Below are positions 41,985 to 51,381 of a stretch of DNA of 64,000 bases, piece after piece. The stretch comes from Chamaesiphon minutus PCC 6605 (GTDB lineage: Bacteria > Cyanobacteriota > Cyanobacteriia > Cyanobacteriales > Chamaesiphonaceae). The notes beneath the pieces were generated by a model, which was not told where the DNA came from, ran no database searches, and saw only the letters and a program-made list of their open reading frames with translations. The DNA lies in assembly GCF_000317145.1 (NCBI RefSeq), contig NC_020053.1:146519-210518 (forward strand), read 5' to 3'. Numbering within the stretch: position 1 is the stretch's first letter; each line of letters begins with the position of its first letter. The position numbers were made by a program, and so were the translations under genes.

Positions 41985-42908
41985 TTAAGCTCCTTGGTTG
42001 ATTCGGTAAGCTTTGGGAGATAACCCTGTACCTTGACGAAACCATTTCCCAAGATGACTATGGCTACTAAATCCGCATAGCATTGCAATCTCCACAATTG
42101 GAAGCTGAGTTTGTTTGAGCAAATGTTTTGCTCGTTCGACCCGTTGTTCGATTAAATATTGATGTGGCGAAACCCCAATTGCTTGCTTAAACAGACGGCT
42201 AAAGTGAAAATGGCTCATTCGAGTCAGTTCAGCAAGCTCAGCGATCTTAATTTCTTGGGCTAAATGCTCATGGATATAATCTGCGATTTGGAGAAGTTGT
42301 CGATCGCTTAACCCTCCCTCACAAAGTACAGTTCGTGACTCTGTTACAGAGAAATTTCTGAATAGCTGTACAGTCAGCGCACTTACCAGAGAACTGACAT
42401 ACAAATGTCCCGCCAAGCCACCGCTTTTGAGTTCATCCAGTAACATTAGGCTGATTTGTTCAACCTGAAGGTGGCGAACTCGAAATTTCGGCAGTAGCTC
42501 GATGCAATTAGCATCTAAATTTGCGACCTCTTGAGCAAGCTGCTCAAAACATTGGAGATCGATCTGAATCCGAACGTAGCGATCCTCTCGCTGCCACTGC
42601 CAGAAGAAGGGATGTCCAGCGGGAACGATGCAAATGTCGCCTCTAGTGCAGGGGCTATTGTGCTGGCGATTGCCCTCGATCTGAAGGAGGTGGGAAGGAG
42701 CAGAATTAAGCGACACGCAAATGGTGTGGGTTGTTAAACTCTCTTACTGCTCTTGACCAGGAAAGGCTTGGATTTCTTCAACCAAAATGTTCTCCCACTG
42801 CTGCGTTGTTCTCGAATGAACTCCAGAGGATTGTTCTTGCTGAAGAGAGTTGGCAGCTTTTGTGGTTGAAATTGCTGTTGGGGTCGATTGGCTCTGCATA
42901 CCGTTCAT
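41985..42908 (-). pseudogene. AraC-family regulator gene with a premature stop
   Basis: The full frame runs from ATG at 42908 (MNGMQSQSTPT) through ILVEEIQAFPGQEQ, then hits TAA at 42744-42746 and continues in the same frame with LTTHTICVSLNSAPSHLLQIEG and the rest of an AraC protein. The C-terminal double helix-turn-helix is intact (IKIAELAELTRMSHFHFSRLFKQAIG, IAMLCGFSSHSHLGKWFRQGTG). A shortened protein from GTG at 42716 is possible but would lack the first 64 residues of the sensor domain. Confidence 0.72.
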
Positions 42909-43059
42909 CGTGTTGCTTTATACAAGAGAAGTGGGTTTGAGCGAATCTGGCAAACTGCCGCAAGATTATGATAGTTCAGCATAATTAGAGTAGCGGTGGA
43001 TTATTAAAGTTTTCTAAATTGTAGATCGTTCGCGAGCTTGAGGATAAGAAAGCAGTGTA

Positions 43060-44433
43060 ATGGTCATGAAAAAATTGAATCAATCGGGCGTTGGCACGGA
43101 GATCCGAGAATTTGCCAAGCTCGCCGTGCCCCTAGCGGGTGCTCAAGTTGCCCAAGCCGCTATGGGGTTTGCATCCACTCTGATGATGGGACATTTGGGA
43201 CAGGAAAGTTTAGCAGCAGGCGGATTAGCATCAACAACCTTTCAGTTTTTGTTGAGCGTTGCCAGTGGCGTTGTGATGGCAGTGAATCCACTTATTGCCG
43301 AAGCGCATGGAGCCGATCGAAAATCACAAGTTGAGCAACTGACACGTCAAGGTTTATGGCTATCGTCGATCCTTAGCATTCCGATGATGTTCTTTGTTGG
43401 GCATCTAGATGGATTGTTGCTTCAGTTGGGGCAGGCAGCACCAATTGTTGCAATGGCAAGTCAGTATCTAGGCCAGACGATCTGGGGGATTTTTCCAGCT
43501 CTAGGATTTACTGTACTCAGAGGGCTGGTAGCAACGATCTCTCAAGCCCAGATTGTCACCATCACCGTTGTTGTGGGTCTGCTGGTCAATGTGGTCAGCG
43601 GTTACGTTTTAGGATACGGCAAATTTAGTTTTCCTCGGATGGAGTTAGTCGGTCTTGGATTATCCATTACCTTCAGCTATTGGGTCATGTTCGTCCTTCT
43701 ATTAATCTACGCAATCATCCACTCGGATTTAGAGGAGTACCCATTTTGGCGAGAATTACATCGACTAAAGCCCCAACTGCTTTTGCGGTTAATGTCAATC
43801 GGGGTATCGATCGCAGCCTCAACCCTGTTGGAGCATGGTTTATTCACGATCGTCGTTTACCTGATGGGGATATTGGGATCTGAAGTACTAGCGGCACATC
43901 AAGCGGTTTATCAAACCGCGTATCTAATTTTTATGGTGCCTCTCGGAATATCTTATGCGACCGCCATTCGAGTTGGTTATCATGTGGGACGGCAAGACCT
44001 CAAGGCAGCACGAAAAGCAGGCTATGTCAATGTGTCGGTTGCGGCAGGATTCATGGCAGTGATGGCGATCTTCTTGCTCACACATCCTCAATCCGTGATT
44101 GGTTTATTCCTAGATATTCATAAACCAGAAAATGCTGATGTTCTCAAGTTGGCAGTGCCGATGCTCATGATTGCAGCGTTATCTCAATTCTTAGATGGTG
44201 TCCAAAGCGCAGCAGCGGGTGGATTATATGGGCTGCAAGATATGCGTGCAGCAATGCTGTTAAGTTTCCTGGCATTCTGGGGTGTCGGATTGACCAGCGG
44301 CTGTGTATTGGGATTTTACTTTGGTCTTGGAGGAGTTGGATTGTGGGTGGGGCAATCAATTGGAGTCGCAGTCGGAGCAGGGCTTTTCCTTTGGCGGTTT
44401 CAAAGCCTTACCTCAAAAAGTGACTTTGTTTGA
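43060..44433 (+). CDS. MATE-family multidrug efflux protein
   Basis: 457 residues, about twelve membrane helices. N-terminal half AKLAVPLAGAQVAQAAMGFASTLMMGHLG with the family MGxLG turn, AANPLIAEAHGADRK-like VNPLIAEAHGA, and an internal repeat AASTLLEHGLFTIVVYLMGILG. Resembles NorM-type cation-coupled exporters of drugs and flavonoids. It is followed by an attC, so it is a cassette gene; the preceding (pseudo) AraC gene is divergent and may once have controlled it. Confidence 0.9.
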   Translation: MVMKKLNQSGVGTEIREFAKLAVPLAGAQVAQAAMGFASTLMMGHLGQESLAAGGLASTTFQFLLSVASGVVMAVNPLIAEAHGADRKSQVEQLTRQGLWLSSILSIPMMFFVGHLDGLLLQLGQAAPIVAMASQYLGQTIWGIFPALGFTVLRGLVATISQAQIVTITVVVGLLVNVVSGYVLGYGKFSFPRMELVGLGLSITFSYWVMFVLLLIYAIIHSDLEEYPFWRELHRLKPQLLLRLMSIGVSIAASTLLEHGLFTIVVYLMGILGSEVLAAHQAVYQTAYLIFMVPLGISYATAIRVGYHVGRQDLKAARKAGYVNVSVAAGFMAVMAIFLLTHPQSVIGLFLDIHKPENADVLKLAVPMLMIAALSQFLDGVQSAAAGGLYGLQDMRAAMLLSFLAFWGVGLTSGCVLGFYFGLGGVGLWVGQSIGVAVGAGLFLWRFQSLTSKSDFV

Positions 44434-44531
44434 TTGAAGTAAGTAATTCTCCATCTCATCATTGGCGTAATTAATCATCTCGGTGGTTCCTATCAAATGA
44501 TTCCCAAGTCGATAACCGCCCATGCCAAGCA

Positions 44532-44600
44532 GCCCAACATGTCGCTGCATATCGGTGAGTTGCAAAGGGTATTTGCGTCCAGTGATCTCGATCGTTAGCC
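44532..44600 (+). other. Integron attC site 6 (short)
   Basis: 69 bp from GCCCAACATGTCGCTGCATA to GATCGTTAGCC. The left arm resembles site 14 (CCCAACAAGTCGCTGCATCGG). The central part is shortened. The 100 bp between the MATE stop and this site shows nothing recognisable. Confidence 0.65.
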
Positions 44601-44661
44601 TGCACTTTTTCTTAAATTCTCATGATAATATGTAAGTAATTACGTAATTGACTTCACAATT

Positions 44662-45609
44662 ATGGATTTCTACTCTCAAATTGGTAAAGTAGCGCTAGGT
44701 AGCCGCCTACGGCGATTGAGCGATCGCTTGACCGAAGATGCCGCAAAAATTTACACGCTTTACAACGTTGCACTAGATCCAAAGTGGTTTCCTGTTTTCT
44801 ATGTTTTGTCGCAGAAGGAGAGTGCAGCAGTCACCGAAATTGCTCAAATTATTGGGCACTCTCATGCTTCTGTCAGTCAGATCGTCAGAGAGATGAGCAG
44901 TCGAGGACTCGCAACAACTGAAAAGCATAGTCAGGATGCGAGAGTGAGCGTTGTCAAGCTCTCTGATGCCGGGAAGCAATTGATTCCTCAGCTTGAAAAG
45001 CAGTGTATTGATGTCCACCAGGCTGTTGAGGAACTTCTATTAGAATCACAATACGATCTCTGGAACGCAGTTGCAGAGGTTGAATTTCTTCTCGCTGGCA
45101 AAAGTTTTTTGGATCGAGTCCAGGCGGTGCGAAAAGTACGTGAACAGAAGTCTGTTGAAATCATTAACTACTCACCAGAGTTTCAAGATGATTTTAAACG
45201 CTTGAACTATGAATGGATTGGAAAATACTTTCAGCTAGAAGAAGCCGATCGCCAGTCCCTCAATCATCCAGATGAAAAAATTTTGAAGCCTGGTGGACAT
45301 ATCTTCATGGCAGTATATAACGGTGAAAGTGTCGGGACTTGTGCCTTAATCAAGATGAATGACAACACTTATGAACTAGCTAAAATGGCAGTCACAGAAA
45401 AAGTTAAAGGCAAAGGGATCGGATGGCTGTTGGGGCAAGCAGCTATTAATAAAGCGCGTGAGTTAAAAGCCGAAAAAGTATTTCTGGAGAGTAATACAAT
45501 TTTGGAGCCTGCTATCAATCTTTACCAAAAGTTAGGGTTTCGGAAAATAGTTGGACAGCCCTCGCCCTATCAGCGCTGTAATATTCAGATGGAGTTGAAA
45601 CTGGTTTAG
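44662..45609 (+). CDS. MarR regulator fused to a GNAT acetyltransferase
   Basis: 315 residues. Residues 1-150 form a MarR winged helix (AVTEIAQIIGHSHASVSQIVREMSSRGL, DARVSVVKLSDAGKQL). Residues about 160-315 form a GNAT domain with acetyl-CoA loop VTEKVKGKGIGWLLGQAAI and YELAKMAV. Such MarR-GNAT fusions are known in bacteria; the two halves may couple DNA binding to acetylation. It stands between attC sites 6 and 7, so it is a single-gene cassette of about 1.1 kb, next to the MATE cassette. Confidence 0.88.
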   Translation: MDFYSQIGKVALGSRLRRLSDRLTEDAAKIYTLYNVALDPKWFPVFYVLSQKESAAVTEIAQIIGHSHASVSQIVREMSSRGLATTEKHSQDARVSVVKLSDAGKQLIPQLEKQCIDVHQAVEELLLESQYDLWNAVAEVEFLLAGKSFLDRVQAVRKVREQKSVEIINYSPEFQDDFKRLNYEWIGKYFQLEEADRQSLNHPDEKILKPGGHIFMAVYNGESVGTCALIKMNDNTYELAKMAVTEKVKGKGIGWLLGQAAINKARELKAEKVFLESNTILEPAINLYQKLGFRKIVGQPSPYQRCNIQMELKLV

Positions 45610-45638
45610 GCGTATCTTAAGAAGCGATTGCATCAGCA

Positions 45639-45727
45639 GCCTAACAATGCCCATGCACACCGACTGCCGAAAATGGATCGGTATGATGCATAGGTTATCT
45701 GCGGCGGGTGATGGGCAACGGTTAGCC
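45639..45727 (+). other. Integron attC site 7
   Basis: 89 bp from GCCTAACAATGCCCATGCAC to ACGGTTAGCC. GCCCATGCACACCG pairs with CGGGTGATGGGC with extrahelical bases. Canonical outer cores. Confidence 0.88.
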
Positions 45728-45850
45728 TGCTGAGGTTATCGCCAGGGAAAGTAGTTGGCGTTCTGTTACCGGAATCGATCGACACAATAATTCAATCAAC
45801 TTGAAAAAATCTCTCTAAAGATAGATAGATTTTGACGATCGATTCGATCG
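45728..45850 (+). repeat. Cassette leader repeat, copy A
   Basis: From TGCTGAGGTTATCGCCAGGG through CACCGGAATCGATCGA-like sequence to TTTTGACGATCGATTC, this is nearly identical to 57930-58040 behind attC site 11. Each copy follows an attC directly. No gene is seen in this copy. Confidence 0.7.
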
Positions 45851-45922
45851 ATGAGTGAGTCGAGCGAGGTATCTATGGGAAATAATCGGTAGTACGGAAG
45901 AATCCGTACTACTTCAAGAACT

Positions 45923-46265
45923 ATGGATATGGAAACTTCTAAATCCTCAAGTTCAGCTCCAGAAACCACCGCAAAATCTTGCTGTCCCAAACGGTGGCAG
46001 CTTGGTTTGCTAACCCTGCTCCTCTTACTCGGCGGTGGGGCGAACGTCTGGCGGACGCTGATACCCAGTCAAGAAGCCGCACCACCCACCGCCGCGCGGA
46101 CTGCCGCCTACTCCAGTTTAAACCGCTGCCATCGGTCGCGGACAAGGCACCAGAAATATTCAGCTAGTAGGGCAGACGAAGGCAAATCGAAGTGCTACAT
46201 TGCGGACTCAGACAGCCGGGACTGTCGAGCGGGTCTTTGTGGAAGTTGGCGATCGCGAAATTCAG
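45923..46265 (+). pseudogene. N-terminal remnant of an RND membrane-fusion protein (HlyD family)
   Basis: The first frame gives a signal/anchor (CCPKRWQLGLLTLLLLLGGG, VWRTLIPSQ). About 70 codons on, the family sequence continues in another frame (GTRNIQLVGQTKANRSATLR, then TAGTVERVFVEVGDRE), so a frameshift splits it. The gene then breaks off at the 3' end of a minus-strand AraC gene. The outer-membrane and pump genes are absent. Confidence 0.75.
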
Positions 46266-47260
46266 TCAGTGTTTTTCCTGTCCATCGTTTAAACGCTCGA
46301 TGAAAGGCACTGGTCTCAGAGAAGCCAAGTAAAAAAGCGAGATCGGAAGCTTATATTCGATCGTTCTCGAACATAAGCGATCGCCAATTCGCGACGCACT
46401 TCGTCTAATAAAACTTGGTAAGATGTCCCAGCTTCTTTCAGTTTACGCTGAAGAGTACGTGAGGATAGTTGCAGTGCTTGCGCGATCGTATCCAACTTCG
46501 GATCGTCACTCTGGAGGTGCAACTGGATTTCTCGTTGGACTTGGTTCACAAGGCTATTGGCTTGTGGCAGTTTTGCGATCGATTCTGTCGCATAGCGATC
46601 GAGGACTGTGACAAGTCCATCATTTGATAGTAAGAGCGGTTGTTGAAGCAAGCGGCTATCCAAGCAGAGTTCATTGACAGGCTGAAGGAATTGCACCCTT
46701 GTCTGAAAGAAGCGATCGAAAGCAGCAGGGTTTGCAGGTTGAGCCTGTTGAAACCCAACTCGCAGGGGCACAAATGCCGATCCGGTCATGCGTCGAATGC
46801 CGCCGAATAGGTTCGCCATCACCCATTGATACGTTGCTGCGGGAAGGGGTGGAGAAACCCCAACAAACGCATGAGTGATGCGAGTCACAGCCCCATCCGT
46901 TTCTAGTCGCACGACTGAAGCTTCATGAACGAGGCGAATGTAACGGCTCAATCGCGCCAAAGCCTCTCCTAGATTGGGGCTGCACTCTAGGACATAATTC
47001 ACCACATCATAGGTTGTCGGTTGAGCGTAAGCAGCTAGTCTTAAGCCGATCGCTTCCTCTCCGGTTCGGTCTAGAATCGTTTGCCACAAGACGCAAAGTT
47101 GCTGGTGAGAAATTCGCTCATCGCTTCGGTGCAATATGGCGGTAGTGAGGTGGATTTCACTTAGCAATTCATTTGCTTCTAAGCCGATTTTTTCAGCCGC
47201 ACTGACAATGCCCAGAATTAGCTGAGGAGAGACTCGATGATTCATACTTTGTATAAACAA
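46250..47260 (-). pseudogene. AraC-family regulator gene with frameshifted C-terminus
   Basis: The open frame (314 codons, to 46316) has an OruR/ArgR-like sensor domain (LSEIHLTTAILHRSDERISHQ, YVLECSPNLGEALARLSRY) and the first helix-turn-helix (LDTIAQALQLSSRTLQRKLKEAG). It then ends in unrelated SFRSRFFTWLL. The expected second half, SDLAFLLGFSETSAFHRAFKRWTG, lies in another frame just downstream, so a small indel near 46350-46370 has broken it. Probably non-functional. Confidence 0.72.
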
Positions 47261-47360
47261 TGCGCTTGGCGGATTTGGTCAGTCAATTGTCGTGCTTTAT
47301 CACTGCGGCAATCCTAACAAAAATTTTAGAATTGAGTAATCCGATCCTGAAATCATTTCT

Positions 47361-47860
47361 ATGATAAAAAGAAGAAACTTAATCCTTGGTGCGGGTAGCT
47401 CTATTTTGGCGATCGCCGTTGCCAATATTGTCTCTACGCTGACTGCTTCCGCTCAAAAAAACGAATTACGCGATTCTCCAAAGGAGCGACTCGCTCCGGT
47501 CGGGTTTGTCTTGACGCACCTTCTCGGACGGGAAACCCGTCCGAAGTGCGTCGCTCCCGACCATGGAAGCGAGTCAAGACAGCAACTACGCCAACGCATC
47601 GAGCAAATTGCACGCACGGCTCAAGGGCGGGTTGGGGTTACAGCTACGGTGTTAGAAACCGGACAGTCAGTGACGCTCGATGGAGCACAACGATTTCCAA
47701 TGCAAAGCGTTTACAAGTTTCCGATCGCAATGGCTGTGCTAGATCGGGTCGATCGAGGAAAATTAACACTCGATCGCAGAGTTCGGATTGAGAGCAGCGA
47801 TATTGCCCCGGTCAGTGCCACTCTAGATCGGAAGTCGCAGGGTAAGGAATTCACGCTAGC
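47361..47860 (+). pseudogene. Class A beta-lactamase gene, truncated by a transposon
   Basis: Signal peptide 1-31. Catalytic SxxK motif SVYKFP at about residues 116-121 in the normal RFPMQSVYKFPIAMAVLDRVDRG context, continuing to VRIESSDI, where the transposon end begins about 40 residues later. The SDN, Glu166 and KTG regions are missing, so no enzyme can be made. A palindromic repeat was inserted earlier, in frame, between the signal peptide and the LRQRIEQIA helix. Confidence 0.82.
47471..47562. repeat. Palindromic repeat inserted in the beta-lactamase gene
   Basis: Nested arms GGTCGGG/CCCGACC, GACGCAC/GTGCGTC and TCGGACGGG/CCCGTCCGA (47498-47562) follow a CGATTCTCC unit like that of the other small dispersed repeats. 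It is translated as about 30 extra residues without homology to beta-lactamases. Confidence 0.6.
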
Positions 47861-48030
47861 TGTAGCGACCCGCAATCATAAATCATCAAACCCGCAATCA
47901 TCGCAAAATCGAACCCAGATTAAATGCAACTATCCGGTGGTTCCAACCCGAATTAACTGCAACTGAACCCAGATTAATTGCAACCAACCCACAATCATCC
48001 GTTCCAACCCACATTAACTGCAACTATAAA
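47861..48030 (+). repeat. Left terminal inverted repeat of the transposon
   Basis: 170 bp with about seven repeats of a 19-20 bp unit, best forms CAACCCGAATTAACTGCAAC and GAACCCAGATTAATTGCAAC, which look like tandem transposase-binding sites. By eye it differs from the right end at about five positions. Confidence 0.85.
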
Positions 48031-48062
48031 AGAGTAAAGAAAACGTTCGTTTTCTTTACTCT
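48031..48062. promoter_or_regulatory. Perfect 15-bp-arm palindrome inside the left transposon end
   Basis: AGAGTAAAGAAAACG, two bases, then its exact reverse complement. It adjoins the terminal repeat and precedes the resolvase gene by 114 bp. Likely candidates are a res site, a replication-fork or transcription terminator protecting the element from outside transcription, or an operator. Confidence 0.6.
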
Positions 48063-48175
48063 GTCATTTAACCACTCACAGCAACGGCAAACCGCCATTT
48101 GGTTAATAAAGTAACTCGATAAAGAAATTAAAATCAAGATATACTCCTCATAGATGAGTTTATTCACTTTTTGTC

Positions 48176-48769
48176 GTGCTAATTGGCTATGCTCGTGTTT
48201 CAACTGACGACCAACTCCTCGATCTCCAGCAAGATGCACTGACGAAAGTTGGCTGCGAGCGAATTTTTACAGATCGGGAGAGCGGTGCTAAAGCCACCCG
48301 CCCAGGACTGACATTAGCACTGGATATGTTACGCGCAGACGATACACTTGTCGTTTGGCGACTAGATCGGTTGGGAAGATCGCTCAAGAACCTAATTGAG
48401 TTAACAGAACTGCTACGCGAACGATCGATCCAACTGCATAGCATCCAAGACGGAATCGACACATCCACCAGTGGCGGTCAATTAATGTTTCACCTATTCG
48501 GCGCACTGGCAGAATTCGAGCGAAATCTGATTCGCGAACGAACGAATGCTGGATTAACTGCCGCCAGAACCAGAGGTAAGACAGGTGGCAGACCCAAGGC
48601 ACTAGCACCGAATCAGAGAGCTTTAGTCGTCAGTCTGTACAAGGAGAAACAACATTCGCTCGATGAGATCTGTCAAATGATGGGTATTTCCAGACCTACT
48701 CTCTATAGTTATGTAGCCGAGGAACAAAACAGTGCCCCGCAAACAAATCCCCGCCTCGGCTCTAGTTAG
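48176..48769 (+). CDS. Serine resolvase / DNA invertase family recombinase
   Basis: 197 residues with GTG start; no better ATG is in frame. Catalytic serine in IGYARVSTDDQ (about S9), RLDRLGRS at about 65, GALAEFERNLIRERT at about 115 and a C-terminal helix-turn-helix SLDEICQMMGISRPTLYSYV. Resolves cointegrates formed by replicative transposition. Its last 38 bases overlap the start of the transposase gene. Confidence 0.92.
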   Translation: MLIGYARVSTDDQLLDLQQDALTKVGCERIFTDRESGAKATRPGLTLALDMLRADDTLVVWRLDRLGRSLKNLIELTELLRERSIQLHSIQDGIDTSTSGGQLMFHLFGALAEFERNLIRERTNAGLTAARTRGKTGGRPKALAPNQRALVVSLYKEKQHSLDEICQMMGISRPTLYSYVAEEQNSAPQTNPRLGSS

Positions 48770-50390
48770 GTTACGACAAAGTTTAGATCTACTCCCCGCT
48801 CGTTGCCCAGAACGAAAACTGCTCGTCGAAAACACAGCCAGCCTCTACGGAATATCCACAGACACCTTATATCGCTCGCTCCGAGAACAGACACGACCAA
48901 AATCTATCCATCGTAATGACCGAGGGCTGCCACGCAAGCTGTCACAGCCAGAGATGGAAAGCTACTGTGAAATCATTGCAGCCTTTAAAATTCGTACCAG
49001 TAATAAAAAGGGACGACATATCTCCACCACCAGAGCAATCGAAATCATTGAGGAGTATGGTGTCGATACTCCCAATGGCTTCATCCAACCACCACCAGGA
49101 CTATTGACCAGAACGACAGTCAACCGTTATCTCCAAGCCTGGGGTTACGACCAAGAGCGGATGACCAGACAGCCTCCTGCTGTGCGCTTTCAAGCTGATA
49201 ATAGCAATGACTGTTGGCACTTTGACCTCAGCCCTTCAGACTTAAAACACATCGCTCAACCTGCTTGGGTCGAACCAGGACGAGGGAATCCACTATTGAT
49301 GCTCTACAGTGTCGTCGATGACCGCAGTGGCATGTGCTATCAGGAGTACCACTGTGTCTATGGGGAGAGTGTGGAAGCCGCGCTACGATTCTTATTTAAC
49401 GCCATGACAGCCAAGAGCGATAGCTCGCCTTTTCAAGGCATTCCTGCGGCAATCTATGCCGATAATGGGCCGATTTCCAAAAGCAATATTTTCCAAAATG
49501 TCTTGTCCTGCCTGGATATCAAGCTAATGACCCACATGCCCAAAGGGAGTGACGGTCGGCGGGTGACAGCCAGATCTAAAGGCAAAGTCGAAAGACCATT
49601 TCGGACAGTCAAAGAAGCTCACGAAACGCTCTATCATTTCCAGCAACCACAGACTGAAATAGAGGCAAACCAGTGGCTTCATCGATATCTACTCAATTAC
49701 AACGACCAGTCCCATCGTTCGGAACCTCACTCTAGATTAGAAGACTGGCTGGCAAATATTCCCAAGGGCGGACTCCGCGCTATGTGTAGTTGGGAGCGGT
49801 TCTGTACCTTTGCGCGTGAACCGCAACGGCGAAAAGTGGGTGGGGATGCCAGAGTCTCAGTTGAAGGTGTGGCTTATGAAGTAGATCCAGATCTGGCAGG
49901 TGAAACGGTAATTCTGTGGTGGGGTTTGTTCGATAATGAACTATACGTTGAAAGAGATGAACAGCGGTATGGGCCATTTTATCCAGTAGATGGGCCGATT
50001 CCATTGCATCGGTATCGGAAGTTCAAGAAAACTCGCACTCAGGAACGAGCCGACCGAATTGCTACTTTGGCGAAACAGTTAGATCTTCCTCGTGCAGCTC
50101 TGGCTGGGAATACCGATCTTCGGGTGGTCGAGGAGCGAGATTCTAGTCCAGCATTGCCCTTGAACCCGTTTCAAGATCCCGACCCTTATCGAGAATTTGC
50201 TTATCCAACAACCTTAATGGCAAAGCTGGCGATTGCTGATTATTTAGGTCAACCATTAGCCAAACTTGCGGTCGAACATCGAGAATTTATCGCCGCTTTA
50301 GTTGAGGAAACTTTGACTAAGAAGGTTATTTTAGAACGAGTTCGAGCATATTTTCAATTACAAATCAGGGGTGAAGCAAATGCTGACTGA
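48732..50390 (+). CDS. DDE transposase (TniA/TnsB/MuA-like)
   Basis: 552 residues. N-terminal helix-turn-helix domains (about 1-130). Catalytic core with first D in CWHFDLSPSDLK at about 163, second D in AAIYADNGPISK at about 245 and E in KGKVERPFRTVKE at about 285. Mu-transposase-type beta-barrel follows (VEGVAYEVDPDLAGETVILWW). Binds the repeated sites in the terminal repeats. Start chosen at 48732 because it begins MPRKQIPASA, overlapping the resolvase frame. Confidence 0.9.
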   Translation: MPRKQIPASALVRLRQSLDLLPARCPERKLLVENTASLYGISTDTLYRSLREQTRPKSIHRNDRGLPRKLSQPEMESYCEIIAAFKIRTSNKKGRHISTTRAIEIIEEYGVDTPNGFIQPPPGLLTRTTVNRYLQAWGYDQERMTRQPPAVRFQADNSNDCWHFDLSPSDLKHIAQPAWVEPGRGNPLLMLYSVVDDRSGMCYQEYHCVYGESVEAALRFLFNAMTAKSDSSPFQGIPAAIYADNGPISKSNIFQNVLSCLDIKLMTHMPKGSDGRRVTARSKGKVERPFRTVKEAHETLYHFQQPQTEIEANQWLHRYLLNYNDQSHRSEPHSRLEDWLANIPKGGLRAMCSWERFCTFAREPQRRKVGGDARVSVEGVAYEVDPDLAGETVILWWGLFDNELYVERDEQRYGPFYPVDGPIPLHRYRKFKKTRTQERADRIATLAKQLDLPRAALAGNTDLRVVEERDSSPALPLNPFQDPDPYREFAYPTTLMAKLAIADYLGQPLAKLAVEHREFIAALVEETLTKKVILERVRAYFQLQIRGEANAD

Positions 50391-51354
50391 AGTAGCGATC
50401 CATTTTGGCTTGGACAAGGAGTTTAGACAGGCAGGATATCATGAGACTGCCGCTCAAAAACAGCTATTGCAAGATCTCAAGATTGCCGCTCAATCTGGTT
50501 CATTAGTGGCTTTAACGGGAATTATCGGCAGTGGGAAAACGACAACATTACGCCGCTTGTTTACGGTGTTAATGAAAGAGAATAAGATTCTAGTTTCTAA
50601 GTCAATCTCAATTGAGAAGAATCGGTCTACGATGACAACGTTGATTTCTGCGCTGTTTTATGATTTATCGACTGATGATAAAGAGGTAAAGATTCCGGCA
50701 TCAGGAGAAAAGCGCGAGCGGGATTTACGGGACTTGATTAAGAAGCGGAAGAAACCCGTTGTCTTATTCGTAGATGAAGCACACGATCTACATTACAGCA
50801 CGCTCAAAGGATTGAAGCGGCTGATAGAAATGGTTGAAGATGGCGGTGGACTTCTCTCAGTTCTACTGGCGGGTCATCCCAAGTTAAAAAATGATTTACG
50901 TCGTCCGACGATGGAAGAGATCGGCTCTCGGTCTACGATTTTGACTTTGGAGGGGATGGTAGGAAGTCAAAGAGAATATATCACTTGGTTGATTGATGTT
51001 TGTGGATCTGAGGAAACTAAGCTCTCAGATGTGTTGACGGTTGAGGCAGTTGACATCCTCAGTGAACGATTGAGAACTCCACTCCAAATCCAACAGCATT
51101 TGATGCTGGCAATGGAGGCTGCTTATCAGGCTGGTGAAAAGCCTGTGACTGGGGCGATTGTGGAATCGGTACTATCGAAACAAATTGATGATTTGGAGCC
51201 AAAGTTGACGCGACATGGTTACGATCTGCGGGGCTTGGCAGATCAGTTTCATGCCAAACCAGCAGAGATTAAGTTGTTCTTTCGGGGTCAACTCGATCCG
51301 GCTCGGACGAAGGAGTTAACCGACCAGATGTTGATGGCTGGGTTGCCAATCTGA
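50371..51354 (+). CDS. AAA ATPase transposition protein (TniB/ExeA-like)
   Basis: 327 residues; GTG at 50371 or ATG at 50380, both overlapping the transposase stop. Walker A GIIGSGKTTTLRRL at about 47-60, Walker B PVVLFVDEAHDLH at about 127 and sensor region LLAGHPKLKNDLRR. Functions like TniB/TnsC/MuB to select target DNA and activate the transposase. The lack of a TniQ partner suggests direct, possibly low-specificity target choice. Confidence 0.88.
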   Translation: MKQMLTEVAIHFGLDKEFRQAGYHETAAQKQLLQDLKIAAQSGSLVALTGIIGSGKTTTLRRLFTVLMKENKILVSKSISIEKNRSTMTTLISALFYDLSTDDKEVKIPASGEKRERDLRDLIKKRKKPVVLFVDEAHDLHYSTLKGLKRLIEMVEDGGGLLSVLLAGHPKLKNDLRRPTMEEIGSRSTILTLEGMVGSQREYITWLIDVCGSEETKLSDVLTVEAVDILSERLRTPLQIQQHLMLAMEAAYQAGEKPVTGAIVESVLSKQIDDLEPKLTRHGYDLRGLADQFHAKPAEIKLFFRGQLDPARTKELTDQMLMAGLPI

Positions 51355-51381
51355 TTCTATAGCTTGGTTTTAGCCGCTGAA

